Below are positions 16,507-26,494 of a DNA stretch of 64,000 nucleotides, piece by piece (within the stretch, counting starts at the first letter, position 1; each line of letters begins with the position of its first letter). The stretch is taken from NCBI RefSeq assembly GCF_042180575.1, contig NZ_CP170094.1, forward strand, positions 558,001 through 622,000. Direction: 5' to 3'. The DNA is from Bernardetia sp042180575 (GTDB lineage Bacteria; Bacteroidota; Bacteroidia; Cytophagales; Bernardetiaceae). The notes beneath the pieces were generated by a model. It was given only the letters and a program-made list of their open reading frames with translations, did not search any database and was not told the origin of the DNA. The translations under genes were made by a program, and so were the position numbers.

Positions 16507-18264
16507 ATGCAACCATTACTTAGCGAACAAGAAATTCTGCGTCGTCAGAAAAGAGAACAACTTATACAACTAGGAATAGAACCTTATCCTGCTGCACTTT
16601 ATAATTTTACACATACAGCCAAACAGATTAAGGCTCTTTTTCCAGAGGAAAAACCAGAAGGAGAGGAGAACTTTGATGATTTTAAGGAAATTTCTCTTGC
16701 AGGTCGTTTGATGACAAATCGTATTCAAGGTTCGGCTGCTTTTGCAGAAATTGAAGATAGCACAGGACGTTTGCAAGTTTATTTTCGTAGAGATGATATT
16801 TGTCCTGATGAAGATAAAACGATGTATAATACTGTTTTCAAAAAACTATTAGATATTGGAGATATTATTGGCGTAAAAGGATATATTTTTCGTACAAATG
16901 TAGGAGAAATTACACTTCGTGCTACCGAATTTACGATTCTTACAAAATCTCTGCATCCTCTACCTGTCGTAAGGCGAGTAGAAAATGAAGACGGAACAGT
17001 AAAAACGTATGATGCTTTTACAGATTCTGAACAGCGTTATCGTCAGCGTTATGTAGATTTAATTGTGAACCCTGAGGTAAGAGATGTTTTCAAAAAACGC
17101 TCTCAGCTCATGAATGTAATGCGTGAATACTTAAATGACAAAGATTATTTAGAAGTAGAAACACCAATTTTGCAGCCAATTTATGGAGGTGCAGCAGCTC
17201 GCCCTTTCAAAACGCATCACAATACATTAGATATGACTCTTTATTTGCGTATTGCAAATGAATTGTATCTAAAAAGATTGATTGTTGGTGGTTATGATGG
17301 TGTTTATGAGTTTTCAAAAGACTTTAGAAATGAAGGAATGAGCCGTTTTCATAATCCAGAATTTACTCAAATCGAACTTTATGTAGCTTACAAAGACTAC
17401 GAATGGATGATGAATTTGGTAGAAGAAATGGTAGAAAAAATTGCTCTAAAACTTCATAATTCAACAGAAGTACAGGTAGGCGATAATATAATTAACTTTG
17501 CTCGTCCTTGGAAACGCTACACCATGTATGAAGCCATTGAGCATTTTACAGGTGTTGATATTTCGGAAATGAGTGAGGAAGAGATGCGTAAAGTTGCTCT
17601 ACAATTAGGCGTTCCGATTGATGATACAATGGGAAGAGGAAAATTGATTGATGAGATTTTTGGAGAACATTGTGAGCCAAAACTGATTCAGCCTACATTT
17701 ATTACAGATTATCCTGTTGAGATGTCGCCACTTGCCAAAAAACACAGAACAAAAGAAGGTTTGGTAGAGCGTTTTGAAGCAGTTTGTAATGGGAAAGAAA
17801 TTTGTAACGCATTCTCTGAGCTTAATGACCCTATCGACCAGAGAAAACGTTTTGAAGAACAGTTGGAACTTGGAAAACGAGGCGATGATGAAGCAATGAT
17901 TTTGGATGAAGATTTCTTAAATGCTCTTGAATACGGAATGCCACCAACGGCAGGTTTAGGAATCGGAATTGACCGTCTTTCTATGATTATGACGAATCAA
18001 AATTCTATTCAAGATGTTTTGTTTTTCCCTCAAATGCGTCCTAAAAAACAACCAAAATATGCATCTGAAAGCGATTATGAAGCATTAGGAATTCGCACAG
18101 AACTTATTCCAATCATTCAAAAATTAGGTTTCCTTACTATTGAAGACTTGAAAGAAGCAATTCCTTCAAAACTTTTCAATGATATGTGTGGAATGCGTAA
18201 GAAAATGAAACTCAAAGAAGTAAAAAATCCAACCAAAGAAGAAGTAGAAGGTTGGTTGAAATAA
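16507..18264 (+). CDS. lysS: Lysyl-tRNA synthetase, class II
   Basis: This enzyme charges tRNA-Lys. I prefer the ATG at 16507 (MQPLLSEQEILRRQKREQL, 585 residues), because the longer frame opens with TTG at 16471 inside the palindrome and family members begin with this SEQEQ-like helix. An OB-fold anticodon-binding domain lies at about 45-150 (ISLAGRLMTNRIQG). The class II core follows: motif 1 around FLEVETPILQ-like DYLEVETPILQPIYGGAAARPF, motif 2 at FRNEGMSRFHNPEFTQIE, and motif 3 at GLGIGIDRLSM. A C-terminal tail of about 70 residues (QPKYASESDYEALGIRTELI onward) extends past the usual end, as in some Bacteroidota. Confidence 0.95.
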   Translation: MQPLLSEQEILRRQKREQLIQLGIEPYPAALYNFTHTAKQIKALFPEEKPEGEENFDDFKEISLAGRLMTNRIQGSAAFAEIEDSTGRLQVYFRRDDICPDEDKTMYNTVFKKLLDIGDIIGVKGYIFRTNVGEITLRATEFTILTKSLHPLPVVRRVENEDGTVKTYDAFTDSEQRYRQRYVDLIVNPEVRDVFKKRSQLMNVMREYLNDKDYLEVETPILQPIYGGAAARPFKTHHNTLDMTLYLRIANELYLKRLIVGGYDGVYEFSKDFRNEGMSRFHNPEFTQIELYVAYKDYEWMMNLVEEMVEKIALKLHNSTEVQVGDNIINFARPWKRYTMYEAIEHFTGVDISEMSEEEMRKVALQLGVPIDDTMGRGKLIDEIFGEHCEPKLIQPTFITDYPVEMSPLAKKHRTKEGLVERFEAVCNGKEICNAFSELNDPIDQRKRFEEQLELGKRGDDEAMILDEDFLNALEYGMPPTAGLGIGIDRLSMIMTNQNSIQDVLFFPQMRPKKQPKYASESDYEALGIRTELIPIIQKLGFLTIEDLKEAIPSKLFNDMCGMRKKMKLKEVKNPTKEEVEGWLK

Positions 18265-18271
18265 AGTTATT

Positions 18272-18303
18272 ATGTGTCGTTGGTGGGGACACCAACAACG
18301 GCA
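18272..18303. repeat. P1 palindrome, inverted twin of 50592-50621
   Basis: GTTGGTG-ggga-CACCAAC stem. A 29-base stretch here (18275-18303) is the exact reverse complement of 50592-50620, some 32 kb away. It follows the lysS stop by 10 bases and precedes the lysS terminator. Confidence 0.75.
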
Positions 18304-18320
18304 AGAGCATTAAATAAACG

Positions 18321-18362
18321 AAAACTCCTATCTAATTTTTGAAATTGGATAGGAGTTTTTTT
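18321..18362 (+). terminator. lysS terminator, possibly bidirectional
   Basis: AAAACTCCTATC pairs with GATAGGAGTTTTT across a short A/T-rich inner stem and loop. It lies between convergent genes (lysS and the type IIG enzyme at 18377), and T runs occur on both strands. Confidence 0.8.
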
Positions 18363-18376
18363 GTAAAATGTAATTT

Positions 18377-21300
18377 CTATTTTATATACTCTTCTTCACT
18401 CAAGCCAAAATCAGAATCAATAATCAAAACTTCCTCATAACTCAATTCATAGAGTTTATACACCAAAATATCAATTTTATTTTCTAAATCTGTTGTATCT
18501 GTTTTTGGGTTTTTCTTTTTTGATTTTAGAATTTGGTTTACTAGTATTTCTATTGCTTTTGTTTGATTTTTATCAGCATTTGGCATAGGTATTTTACCAA
18601 AATAATCCCAAATTAATTGATAACCATTTTGTATAGCTGTACAATAATTAGATATTAACCACCAACCTACTTTTGAATTTAAAATAGCAACTAAAGTTTT
18701 ATCATCTTTAGGAATCATCCACATAGAATTATTGCAATATAAACCTTGATCATCATAAATAAAACAAGGTTTTACTTGAAAAACTTGATACATTATCTTA
18801 GGTTTCTCAAATTCTTTTATGTAAGAAGAAGCCCATCTTTGCATAGCATACCATTCATATCTTATTCCAGTTTCTGCTTTATTTCTCTTCTCTAATTTAT
18901 CTTTGTAGGATAAAAGATGTTTATAAATAATAGGATAACTACTTTCAAATTCTTGTTCTGCTTCCTTTGAAGCTCCTGTAATATTTGGTTTATTTTGTAA
19001 TGGAAAATGCCAAGGAATAAATAATAAATGATTGTTTACTTTAGGAGTTACATAAGGTTGTATTTCTCTTCCTGATAAAAGTGGTTTTATTACTTCTTTA
19101 TTTTTGACATCTTCACTAATAAACTCATTTTTTGTTTGTTCATCTATTACAAATGCTTCACTTAAACCTGTTACAACACCTCTAAAGACTTTTTCATCTA
19201 CATACTCTTCTAAAGTTTGTCCTTGACTCTTCATTTTTGAAAGTAGATTTTTTGTTTTTTTATCTATTAGATTCCAACCTGTACTTTCCAATTCTTGTTG
19301 GCTCATTTCAAAACCTAATGTAGTTGTTTTTTCTTCTAAATTTTTGAAATCCAAATCATCTATATTAACGGCTTTAAAAGAATGTTCATGTTCTTTTTTG
19401 AATTCTTCTTTAGCAGCAGAAATGATACACGGATAAGCAGTTGCTTCTGTAAAAACACGCAAATCTCCAAAATCAATAATTTCGTGAAGTTGTTGTTTCT
19501 GTAAAAAATCTCTTAAAGGCTTCCCAAAACCTGCTCTCAAAAACTTATTTGCCACAATAAAAGAAAAAATACCTTGTGGTTTTAAAAGATTTATTCCCAA
19601 TTCGATAAAGAAAACTAACAAATCTGATTTTCCTGTATAGGTTTGATAATGATTTTTCAAATGAGGTTTTTGTTCTTTTATTTCCTCTTGCCTGATATAA
19701 GGAGGATTTCCAATTATAGCATCAAAACCAGTAAAATTACCTTCTTTATCCAAAACTTCAGGAAATTCGAAAAGCCATTCTAGCGAATTTCTATAAATTC
19801 TATCTGTTTCAAAAGAAGATATTTTTTCATTTGCTTCAAGAATTTTGTTATCTGCTTTTTGCTTTTTTTCTAAATATCCTTTTGTGTTCGTATCAAAAAT
19901 TTGTGTGTTTTTATATTCTGTAAAATAATTAGTTGATAAGGTTTGTAATTCGTTACGCAACTTTTTCAAACTTGGGTGCTGCTTTTTTAAGTTTGTTTTA
20001 TAGTTCTTAATGTTTTTAGTAAGTTCCCATTTTGCATTTTTATCTTTTGTATTTTTATACAAAAAGACCCAATTTTTATATTCTTCAAGGTATTTTTTGA
20101 AGTTTGGTGCAGCCTTCAAATCATTATAAAATTCAATATCATTTACATCAAAACGACTAACCAAAGAATTTCCTGTTTTGATATTAATATCAATATTTGG
20201 TAGCGTTTGAAGGTCTTCACTTTTTTTATAATCAATATAATACGCATTTTTTAAAAGCTCAATCCACAAACGCAATCTACATATTTTGACAGAATTAGGA
20301 TTGATATCGACACCAAAAAGACAACTTTCTATAAGTGTTTGTTTTTCGTGAAATAGTGTTTCTTGTACAATTTGATTTAATTCATTTTTAGGTCGATAGA
20401 TAAAAAATCGGTCATCTCTATCCAAAATAACAAGTTCGTCATTTTCGACTTTAACATCAAGGTATAAGTATTCTCCATTTTTACCTACCAAAATATTAAG
20501 CTCATTTTTTATTACAATAAGCTCATTCAAAGCACTTACTAAAAAGTGTCCAGAACCAACAGCAGGGTCGCATATTTTTATAGAATTAATGATTTGATTA
20601 GCTTCTTTTCTTACAATATTTCGGTCGCCTTTTCGAATATAATCATAGAAATTTTCTTTTAAAGAATCGAAGCTTTGATACTCCCATCCATAATGAGCAT
20701 TGAATTTTTGTAAGACCGTTTTACGCAGCGTTTCTTTAGCCATATACATTGTAATATAGGCAGGCGTGTAAAATGAACCTTCTTTGTAGCCGTTTATTTT
20801 TTCAAAAATAAGTCCTAAAACGGAAGATGAAATAAGAGCTTTTCCTTGATTGCTCTCATCTACTTTATTTTGGTCTGTTCCACTAAAATCATACGCATCT
20901 AAAAAACGAAAAATATAGGATAAAAGAGAAATTTTGCCTTTTGAAGTTTTTAGATTATCCTTCAAAACCGTTTTATCATAAATTTCTAATTCTACTCCAT
21001 TTATACTTGAAACCCGAAGTGTACTTTCTTCTAATTCACTCGGTTCAAAAAGTGAACTATTCAAATACGGAACACGCTTGTATTTTTCCTTTATACGTTC
21101 TTCGTTTCTCTCTTCTGGTTTCTTTGCTAAAGCCGAAAAAAACAAATCTTCCAAATCATTAAAACGAGTAATAAAATCAGTATTTAAAAACTCATATTCT
21201 TTACTTTTATTATAAACTACCAGTTGAGCTTCCAATAATTTGAGAAACAAAATTCGATTTATCCAAGTCAAGCAAAGCTCTAAAGCAACATTAAATAGTT

Positions 21301-22249
21301 GTTCTTCTCTGTCTTGTCCATAGTTTTGAAGGTGTTCTACTTTCTTTAAATACTCTCTATCATCTAAAATAAAAATAGTCGTTTCTAATAACGAACCTTT
21401 ATCTCTCTCTTTTTGCTTTTTACGTTGAATTAAATTTATACCATTATTTTTTACTTCTTCTAACCCAATGATATGCAAAAGTTCAAAATAAAACTCTCTA
21501 TTTAATTCATTGCTATCATTTCCATACGATTGCGCTAACAAATGAATAGGCGAAAAAATTTTGTACAAAGACACCAATTTGTCATCATTTGTATTTGAGA
21601 GAGGTAAATAATTTTCGTAATCATCTTTAATATTAATATACAAAAATGGTAATTCGTATTTTACCTCTTCAATGTATTTTTTAGCAATTTCAGTGTAGAA
21701 TAATTCATTTTTGGCAGAATCTTTTCGTCCACTTACAAATTCATTGTATTCTTTGAGTAATTTTTTGTTTTTGTAGAAAAAATTATAAAAATCTTCTCCT
21801 TTAAAAAAATACCACTCATAGCCATTTGTAGCAATCAAATGTTTGATTTGATTGTTGTCTAAATCTATTCTTTCCGTCAAATAATAAAGCAAAAGTTCTT
21901 GTAATGCTTTTTTATTTATCTCATTAACTTTCAAAAACTCATTTGTATTGCTTGGTCGCTTGGCTTCTATCAGAACACTTATATTACTTTTTGCATCTTT
22001 TCCTGCATAAATAGCCAAATCAACACGGTTTTTTGTATTGATTAAATAATCTTGATAAAATGTTTTTTGTAAAAAATCAGCTATATATTTCTTAACATTC
22101 TCTTCGTGTTCTTTTTTTTCATCACTTATTTTTATATGTTCCAAACACTCCAATAATGAACCTTTAAACTGATTTATTTCATTCCTAATAATGTTAACTT
22201 TGCGATAAGAAGGGTTGAGAACTTTGCTAGGATTTGTAATTATGTTCAT
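18377..22249 (-). CDS. Type IIG restriction-modification enzyme (Eco57I-like), 1290 aa
   Basis: This single-chain enzyme should both cut and adenine-methylate DNA. An N-terminal PD-(D/E)xK-like nuclease is seen as VDLAIYAG (D78) and VLIEAKRPS (E95, K97). A helical linker runs to about 480. The methyltransferase core has the SAM motif ICDPAVGSGHFLVSAL (about 560), GVDINPNSVKICRLRLWIE (about 640) and the catalytic IIGNPPYIRQEE (about 848), the N6-adenine type. The last ~300 residues (GRGREIQPY-like LSGREIQPYV, then YWFGKIP-type LIWDYFGKIPMP) match a TaqI-like target-recognition domain. All catalytic motifs look intact. No partner gene is needed or present. It is unrelated in detail to the second such enzyme at 38517. 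Confidence 0.9.
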   Translation of the reverse strand: MNIITNPSKVLNPSYRKVNIIRNEINQFKGSLLECLEHIKISDEKKEHEENVKKYIADFLQKTFYQDYLINTKNRVDLAIYAGKDAKSNISVLIEAKRPSNTNEFLKVNEINKKALQELLLYYLTERIDLDNNQIKHLIATNGYEWYFFKGEDFYNFFYKNKKLLKEYNEFVSGRKDSAKNELFYTEIAKKYIEEVKYELPFLYINIKDDYENYLPLSNTNDDKLVSLYKIFSPIHLLAQSYGNDSNELNREFYFELLHIIGLEEVKNNGINLIQRKKQKERDKGSLLETTIFILDDREYLKKVEHLQNYGQDREEQLFNVALELCLTWINRILFLKLLEAQLVVYNKSKEYEFLNTDFITRFNDLEDLFFSALAKKPEERNEERIKEKYKRVPYLNSSLFEPSELEESTLRVSSINGVELEIYDKTVLKDNLKTSKGKISLLSYIFRFLDAYDFSGTDQNKVDESNQGKALISSSVLGLIFEKINGYKEGSFYTPAYITMYMAKETLRKTVLQKFNAHYGWEYQSFDSLKENFYDYIRKGDRNIVRKEANQIINSIKICDPAVGSGHFLVSALNELIVIKNELNILVGKNGEYLYLDVKVENDELVILDRDDRFFIYRPKNELNQIVQETLFHEKQTLIESCLFGVDINPNSVKICRLRLWIELLKNAYYIDYKKSEDLQTLPNIDINIKTGNSLVSRFDVNDIEFYNDLKAAPNFKKYLEEYKNWVFLYKNTKDKNAKWELTKNIKNYKTNLKKQHPSLKKLRNELQTLSTNYFTEYKNTQIFDTNTKGYLEKKQKADNKILEANEKISSFETDRIYRNSLEWLFEFPEVLDKEGNFTGFDAIIGNPPYIRQEEIKEQKPHLKNHYQTYTGKSDLLVFFIELGINLLKPQGIFSFIVANKFLRAGFGKPLRDFLQKQQLHEIIDFGDLRVFTEATAYPCIISAAKEEFKKEHEHSFKAVNIDDLDFKNLEEKTTTLGFEMSQQELESTGWNLIDKKTKNLLSKMKSQGQTLEEYVDEKVFRGVVTGLSEAFVIDEQTKNEFISEDVKNKEVIKPLLSGREIQPYVTPKVNNHLLFIPWHFPLQNKPNITGASKEAEQEFESSYPIIYKHLLSYKDKLEKRNKAETGIRYEWYAMQRWASSYIKEFEKPKIMYQVFQVKPCFIYDDQGLYCNNSMWMIPKDDKTLVAILNSKVGWWLISNYCTAIQNGYQLIWDYFGKIPMPNADKNQTKAIEILVNQILKSKKKNPKTDTTDLENKIDILVYKLYELSYEEVLIIDSDFGLSEEEYIK

Positions 22250-22341
22250 CTATCTATTTTAATAAATCTCTAATATGAGTGATTCTATTTTACTTTTTTC
22301 AAAGTAATAAAAGTATAAAAAAAACAATTCCTTTCCAATAA

Positions 22342-22378
22342 AAAAGCCTATTCAATCATAAAAATTGAATAGGCTTTT
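22342..22378 (-). terminator. Subtilase gene terminator
   Basis: AAAAGCCTATTCAAT and ATTGAATAGGCTTTT make a perfect 15-bp stem with a 7-nt loop, with T-rich flank on the minus strand. It lies 26 bases past the stop of the gene at 22404, and also upstream of the type IIG gene. Confidence 0.85.
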
Positions 22379-22403
22379 GCTTTTAGAAAATATAAATTCT
22401 AAT

Positions 22404-24014
22404 TTATTCTTGTTCTAAAACTGCATTAATTGCTTTGTCAGCTTGAATAAAGTTACCAGCTTTTTCGCCAGCTTCTAATTCTTTACCTGTTGATTTTAAG
22501 ATTTCAAAAGCAGTTTTTGTATCTAGCTCTGGATTCAATGCTTTCATTACACCCAAGAGACCAGCTACATAAGGAGTTGCCATTGAAGTACCATTTAAGA
22601 ATTTATAAGTTCCTTTAGGATACGTAGAAAAAATCTGAACCCCAGGAGCTGCAATTCCCATTTCCATATCTTGTACATGGTTAGAGAATGGCGCAATACT
22701 CAAATCAGGCGAAATAGCCGAAACAGTGATTACACCTTGTGCATTAGCTGGTGAAAAGTCTTTTGCATTTTTGTTAGAGTTTCCTGCTGCAACTACTACA
22801 ATCGCACCTGCTTTATTTGCATATTTTACAGCTTCTGAATACGCTTTTTGATGAGCATCATTTGAAGGACCTCCCAAAGAAAGCGAAATTACATCTGCTC
22901 CTGCATCTGCTGCCTTAATGATTCCTGCCAAAACAGTTTCTTGAGAACCAAAACCAGCATCATTCAACACTTTGATACTAGAAACAGTTACAAACTCTGA
23001 GTTTGGAGAAAAAGAAGCAATTCCTTTTCCATTGTTTGTTACTGCTGCTGCGATTCCTGCACAATGTGTTCCGTGTCCTAATTTGTCATAATCACTTTTC
23101 TTTTCAAGAGAAAGGTAATTTGAAGTAATATCTTCATGGTCAGCTTCTACACCCGTATCTAAAATAACAATCTTTGCTTTTTTCTTTGGTTTTTGTTCTT
23201 TCAAAGAAGCATACATTTCTGCCACTCCCATTTTCTCAAATCCCCAAAGGTCTTTCAAGTTAGGATCATTGATTCCAAAAGAAGGTTTGTTTGGAGCTAC
23301 ATCAAAAGAGGTAGTTGGATTAGTTGGAAGTTCTAAGATTTCATTGTTTTCTAAATAATCTACTGCACCCGAGTTTTGAAGCTCACCAATGATTACGTCA
23401 ATATTTTTTAATTGAAAAGTAGGAATATCTAAAATATAATATTCTTCTAATTCAGAATATTCATCGTGCTGCAAATCTGGAAAAGCTCTACGAATAGACA
23501 TACTGTATTTTTCCAAAATTGGAACAATATCATCTTTATTCGTCATATTCAAATCTAAAAGAAGTTCGCCATTTGCACTAAGATTTGAAGGTAAAGTAGC
23601 TGTTTCTTTATCACCAATAATTTTTTCTCCTATAATTTCAGTTGGCTCAGAAGTAAAACCATTTTCGTAAGTATCTACTACTGCATCTCTACCTGCATCA
23701 AAAAAGAATAACTTTAGTCCTGCAATAACTGCAAAAATAGTAAAATAAAGTACTTTAGGACGAGGAGCAAGACGGTTGAAAATCAAGATAACAACAGTAA
23801 GAATTGCCAAATCAGGAGTAAGAACACCTAAAAGGTCGTACATAAGTCCACCGTCATTAAAAAATAATGACAGAATATAAAGGAGTGAAGAAACTAAAAA
23901 GCTGTTTCTTGCAAAACCTGCTGCGTGTTGGCGTTCTTTCAAGAAGAAATAAACGGCTGCTGAGAGCAGAAGTCCACCATACGCTAAAGGATATAAGAAA
24001 TTGAAATTTTCCAT
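22404..24014 (-). CDS. Membrane-anchored S8 (subtilisin-like) serine protease
   Basis: This 536-residue protease has four predicted N-terminal transmembrane helices (about 5-25, 36-52, 62-80, 88-105), a region of about 170 residues that looks like a propeptide (ILEKYSMSIRRAFPDLQ...VDYLENNEILELP), and a subtilase domain at about 275-515. The triad is complete: D286 (VILDTGVE), H314 (GHGTHCAG) and S477 (NGTSMATPYVAG), with the oxyanion N412 in AAGNSN. The multi-helix anchor in place of a signal peptide is unusual and would fix the protease in the inner membrane. It is preceded by a 341-bp gap and ends at a strong hairpin, so it is transcribed alone. Substrates are unknown. Confidence 0.92.
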   Translation of the reverse strand: MENFNFLYPLAYGGLLLSAAVYFFLKERQHAAGFARNSFLVSSLLYILSLFFNDGGLMYDLLGVLTPDLAILTVVILIFNRLAPRPKVLYFTIFAVIAGLKLFFFDAGRDAVVDTYENGFTSEPTEIIGEKIIGDKETATLPSNLSANGELLLDLNMTNKDDIVPILEKYSMSIRRAFPDLQHDEYSELEEYYILDIPTFQLKNIDVIIGELQNSGAVDYLENNEILELPTNPTTSFDVAPNKPSFGINDPNLKDLWGFEKMGVAEMYASLKEQKPKKKAKIVILDTGVEADHEDITSNYLSLEKKSDYDKLGHGTHCAGIAAAVTNNGKGIASFSPNSEFVTVSSIKVLNDAGFGSQETVLAGIIKAADAGADVISLSLGGPSNDAHQKAYSEAVKYANKAGAIVVVAAGNSNKNAKDFSPANAQGVITVSAISPDLSIAPFSNHVQDMEMGIAAPGVQIFSTYPKGTYKFLNGTSMATPYVAGLLGVMKALNPELDTKTAFEILKSTGKELEAGEKAGNFIQADKAINAVLEQE

Positions 24015-24271
24015 AAAATTAGAGTTGATTTATTTTTATAAATGAGAATTGATTACAAGTTGTTTTTTTATTATCGCTTAAATATCTATCAAAATACGAT
24101 TTATTTTAGCAATTACAAAATGCTTATGTTGGTTTAACGGAATTTATAGCTGCAAAGTTTACTTCACAAGATAGTTTTTAGCAACACTACTTTAGTATAA
24201 CTTTATAAAATAGTAAGTAACTGAGCAAAATAAAACATATCTAAAAAAGAATTAGAAAATGGAAATTTAAA

Positions 24272-24301
24272 CTGTCAAGACACCTTTGAGGTGTCAGACA
24301 G
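24272..24301. repeat. P2 hairpin in the 24015-24355 gap
   Basis: CTGTC-aa-GACACCT-ttg-AGGTGTC-a-GACAG forms a 12-bp stem with small bulges. It is the same layout as 15300-15315 and 51578-51593. The rest of this 341-bp gap shows no gene; the subtilase promoter should be there. Confidence 0.6.
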
Positions 24302-24355
24302 ATTTCATTAACCTATAAATAATTTTGCCCAGTTACTTATCTAATTTTAGACAAA

Positions 24356-24904
24356 TTAATCATTTATAATTTTCTTTATTTGGTCTTCTAGTTTTCCTTG
24401 TTTTTCCCATTCCAAATAATTATCTAGTGAGTCTGTTCGGTATTTTTTCTTATTTTTAGTTTGTTCTTTTATCTTTTTATAGATGAGAAGCATTCCTTTT
24501 ACACCTGCTAAATTCGTTTCAAAATCTGTACTTTTAGCCTCTTTATTTTCTAATAAATAAGTAGTTTTGGCAAACATCATAGCTAAAAGTAAATCTTGAG
24601 TATATTCAAATCGTTTGTCAGAAAGCATTTCGCCTTCAATTTTTCCGTCAATAGCTAGAGTAACATGAGGCGCACCTGTTATCCAAGCCATCAAATAGGC
24701 TTGCAAAATATTTCGAAGTTGAATGGTCGTATTATCTTTTTCTAAAGGGTTATAAGTAAACCAATCTTTTAAGCCTTTTTCTACTTGAGGCTGATGCTCG
24801 TAGTAATCTTCTTTTGTTTGAAATGTTTTATCAGTAAGAGTTTGAGCTTGAACAAATGAAGAGACACAAAAGAAAAATAGCAGAGATACGATTATTTTTT
24901 TCAT
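24356..24904 (-). CDS. Hypothetical secreted protein
   Basis: This 182-residue protein has a clear signal peptide (residues 1-20, ending FVQAQ). The mature part is helical and charged. It includes WITGAPHVTLAIDGKIEGEML and a lysine-rich tail (KEQTKNKKKYRTDSLDNYLEW). I do not recognise the family. There are no cysteines after the signal region, so it is not a lipoprotein. It lies between the subtilase and the M48 protease on the same strand, with gaps of more than 100 bp on both sides, so no operon is implied. Confidence 0.75.
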   Translation of the reverse strand: MKKIIVSLLFFFCVSSFVQAQTLTDKTFQTKEDYYEHQPQVEKGLKDWFTYNPLEKDNTTIQLRNILQAYLMAWITGAPHVTLAIDGKIEGEMLSDKRFEYTQDLLLAMMFAKTTYLLENKEAKSTDFETNLAGVKGMLLIYKKIKEQTKNKKKYRTDSLDNYLEWEKQGKLEDQIKKIIND

Positions 24905-25048
24905 AAAAATTGGTTTTTATTTGACTTTATTAAACATAAAATTCACAGAGAATAAAATTGCGTTTATCAGTTGAATCCAAGATTCTTAATTCTAACCTCT
25001 AACTTTATTCTGTATTTACTTCTTGATTCATACTTCTAACTTCTTACT

Positions 25049-26284
25049 TTATTCCTCTTCCATTGCTTTCAAACGCTCACTAAGTGGAGGATGTGAATAA
25101 TTAAAAAATACATACCAAGGATGTGGTGTCAGATTGGAAAGCGAATCAGCAGAAAGTTTTTTGAGAGCTGTTGCAAGTGGTTTGCTTCCGTAGGTTTCCT
25201 TTGCATAATTATCAGCTTCATATTCATTCTTACGAGAAAAAATATTAAATAAAACTTCTGTAACTGTAGAAATAGGCGAATAAAGAAAGCCAAAAGCAAC
25301 CATATTCAAATGGATTTGCCATTCATTTGCACCTAACGCCAAAGAAATTTCTTTATTAAAAATAATCTGAGCTAATATAAAAAGAGTAAACCCAGTTTGA
25401 ACAATAGAAATTGCCATCATTTGAAGAATATGATGTTTTTTGTAATGTCCTACTTCGTGAGCAAAAATAGCCACTAATTCTTCCGTTGAGTGTTTTTCTA
25501 AAATTGTATCATAAAAAACTACTTTCTTTTGCTTGCCAAATCCCATAAAAAAAGCATTTGCTTTTGTAGAGCGTTTTGAGCCATCAATTACAAAGATATT
25601 TTGAAGGGGAAAATAAACACTTCCTGCATACTCTTCAATCGCTTCTCTAAGTTCGCCATCTTCTAAAGGAGTGAGTTTGTTGAAAAGTGGCATTATCAAG
25701 GAAGCATAAAAAAACTGCATTCCGACAGAAAAAATTGTAATAATTATCCAAAAGTAAATCCAAAAATTCTTACCAATCTCTAAGACAAGATATAAAAGAA
25801 CATAGCCTATAATTCCTCCCACAACTGCACCAAGCACAAGTCCTTTGAGTTTGTCTGTAAAAAATAATTTCTTTGTTGTTTTGTTAAACCCAAATTTTTC
25901 TTCAATTACAAAAGTATGATATAAAGAAAAAGGCAGCCCCAAAAGCGAAGAAGCTATTGTAACTACACCAAAAAAAGCAAGTGCATGCCAAATTGGATTT
26001 TGAAAATAAACTTCTAAATATTCACTTAACCAACCAAAAGAGCCTGTAATAAGAAAAGCAAGTGTAAGAATAAAACTAATTGAGTTACTAATCAATGAAA
26101 AAGCTGCATTTGATTTTTTATAGGCTTTTGATTTTTGGTACTCATCTTCTGTATAAATATCTGAGAATTGATTGGGCAAATGAGCAGGTTGTTTTTGAGA
26201 GTTTAGCCATTCTAAGAAATTTTCTAATAAAAAATTACCTACCAAAATAGCAATAATAAGAATTAGGATTTGAGATGCATTCAT
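25049..26284 (-). CDS. M48 family peptidase, Ste24/CAAX protease-like
   Basis: This 411-residue multi-pass membrane zinc protease has hydrophobic helices at about 3-22, 62-82, 98-122, 150-170, 172-200, 285-310 and 322-345. The zinc motif is HEVGH (276-280) in AIFAHEVGHYKKHH, and the third ligand is in SRKNEYEADNYAKE (about 357). An N-terminal region with LPxxF...Y is typical of the Ste24 subgroup (CAAX prenyl protease 1), and the length fits. In bacteria that lack CAAX prenylation these enzymes are thought to act in membrane protein quality control; this is family knowledge. It is divergent from rpiB. Confidence 0.92.
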   Translation of the reverse strand: MNASQILILIIAILVGNFLLENFLEWLNSQKQPAHLPNQFSDIYTEDEYQKSKAYKKSNAAFSLISNSISFILTLAFLITGSFGWLSEYLEVYFQNPIWHALAFFGVVTIASSLLGLPFSLYHTFVIEEKFGFNKTTKKLFFTDKLKGLVLGAVVGGIIGYVLLYLVLEIGKNFWIYFWIIITIFSVGMQFFYASLIMPLFNKLTPLEDGELREAIEEYAGSVYFPLQNIFVIDGSKRSTKANAFFMGFGKQKKVVFYDTILEKHSTEELVAIFAHEVGHYKKHHILQMMAISIVQTGFTLFILAQIIFNKEISLALGANEWQIHLNMVAFGFLYSPISTVTEVLFNIFSRKNEYEADNYAKETYGSKPLATALKKLSADSLSNLTPHPWYVFFNYSHPPLSERLKAMEEE

Positions 26285-26494
26285 TAAGTTATCGTTTAAT
26301 TACTATTCAAAAAAATGTTTTAACTGATTTATTTTGTTATAACTTCAAAATGATTTTTTGGTTTAAAATAAAAATTGTTTTTATGATTTATAAAAAATAC
26401 AATTTCAGATACTTTCTATATTAGTTTAAAATCCGTATTTTTCGGCAAAATTATACATTCATTATTCCTTTTGAATAAATTACACTTATTTTTC

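Noticed and set aside
18377..22249. BREX PglX methyltransferase
   Set aside because: Length is similar, but an N-terminal nuclease motif is present and no BREX genes (brxA, brxB, brxC, pglZ) adjoin it.
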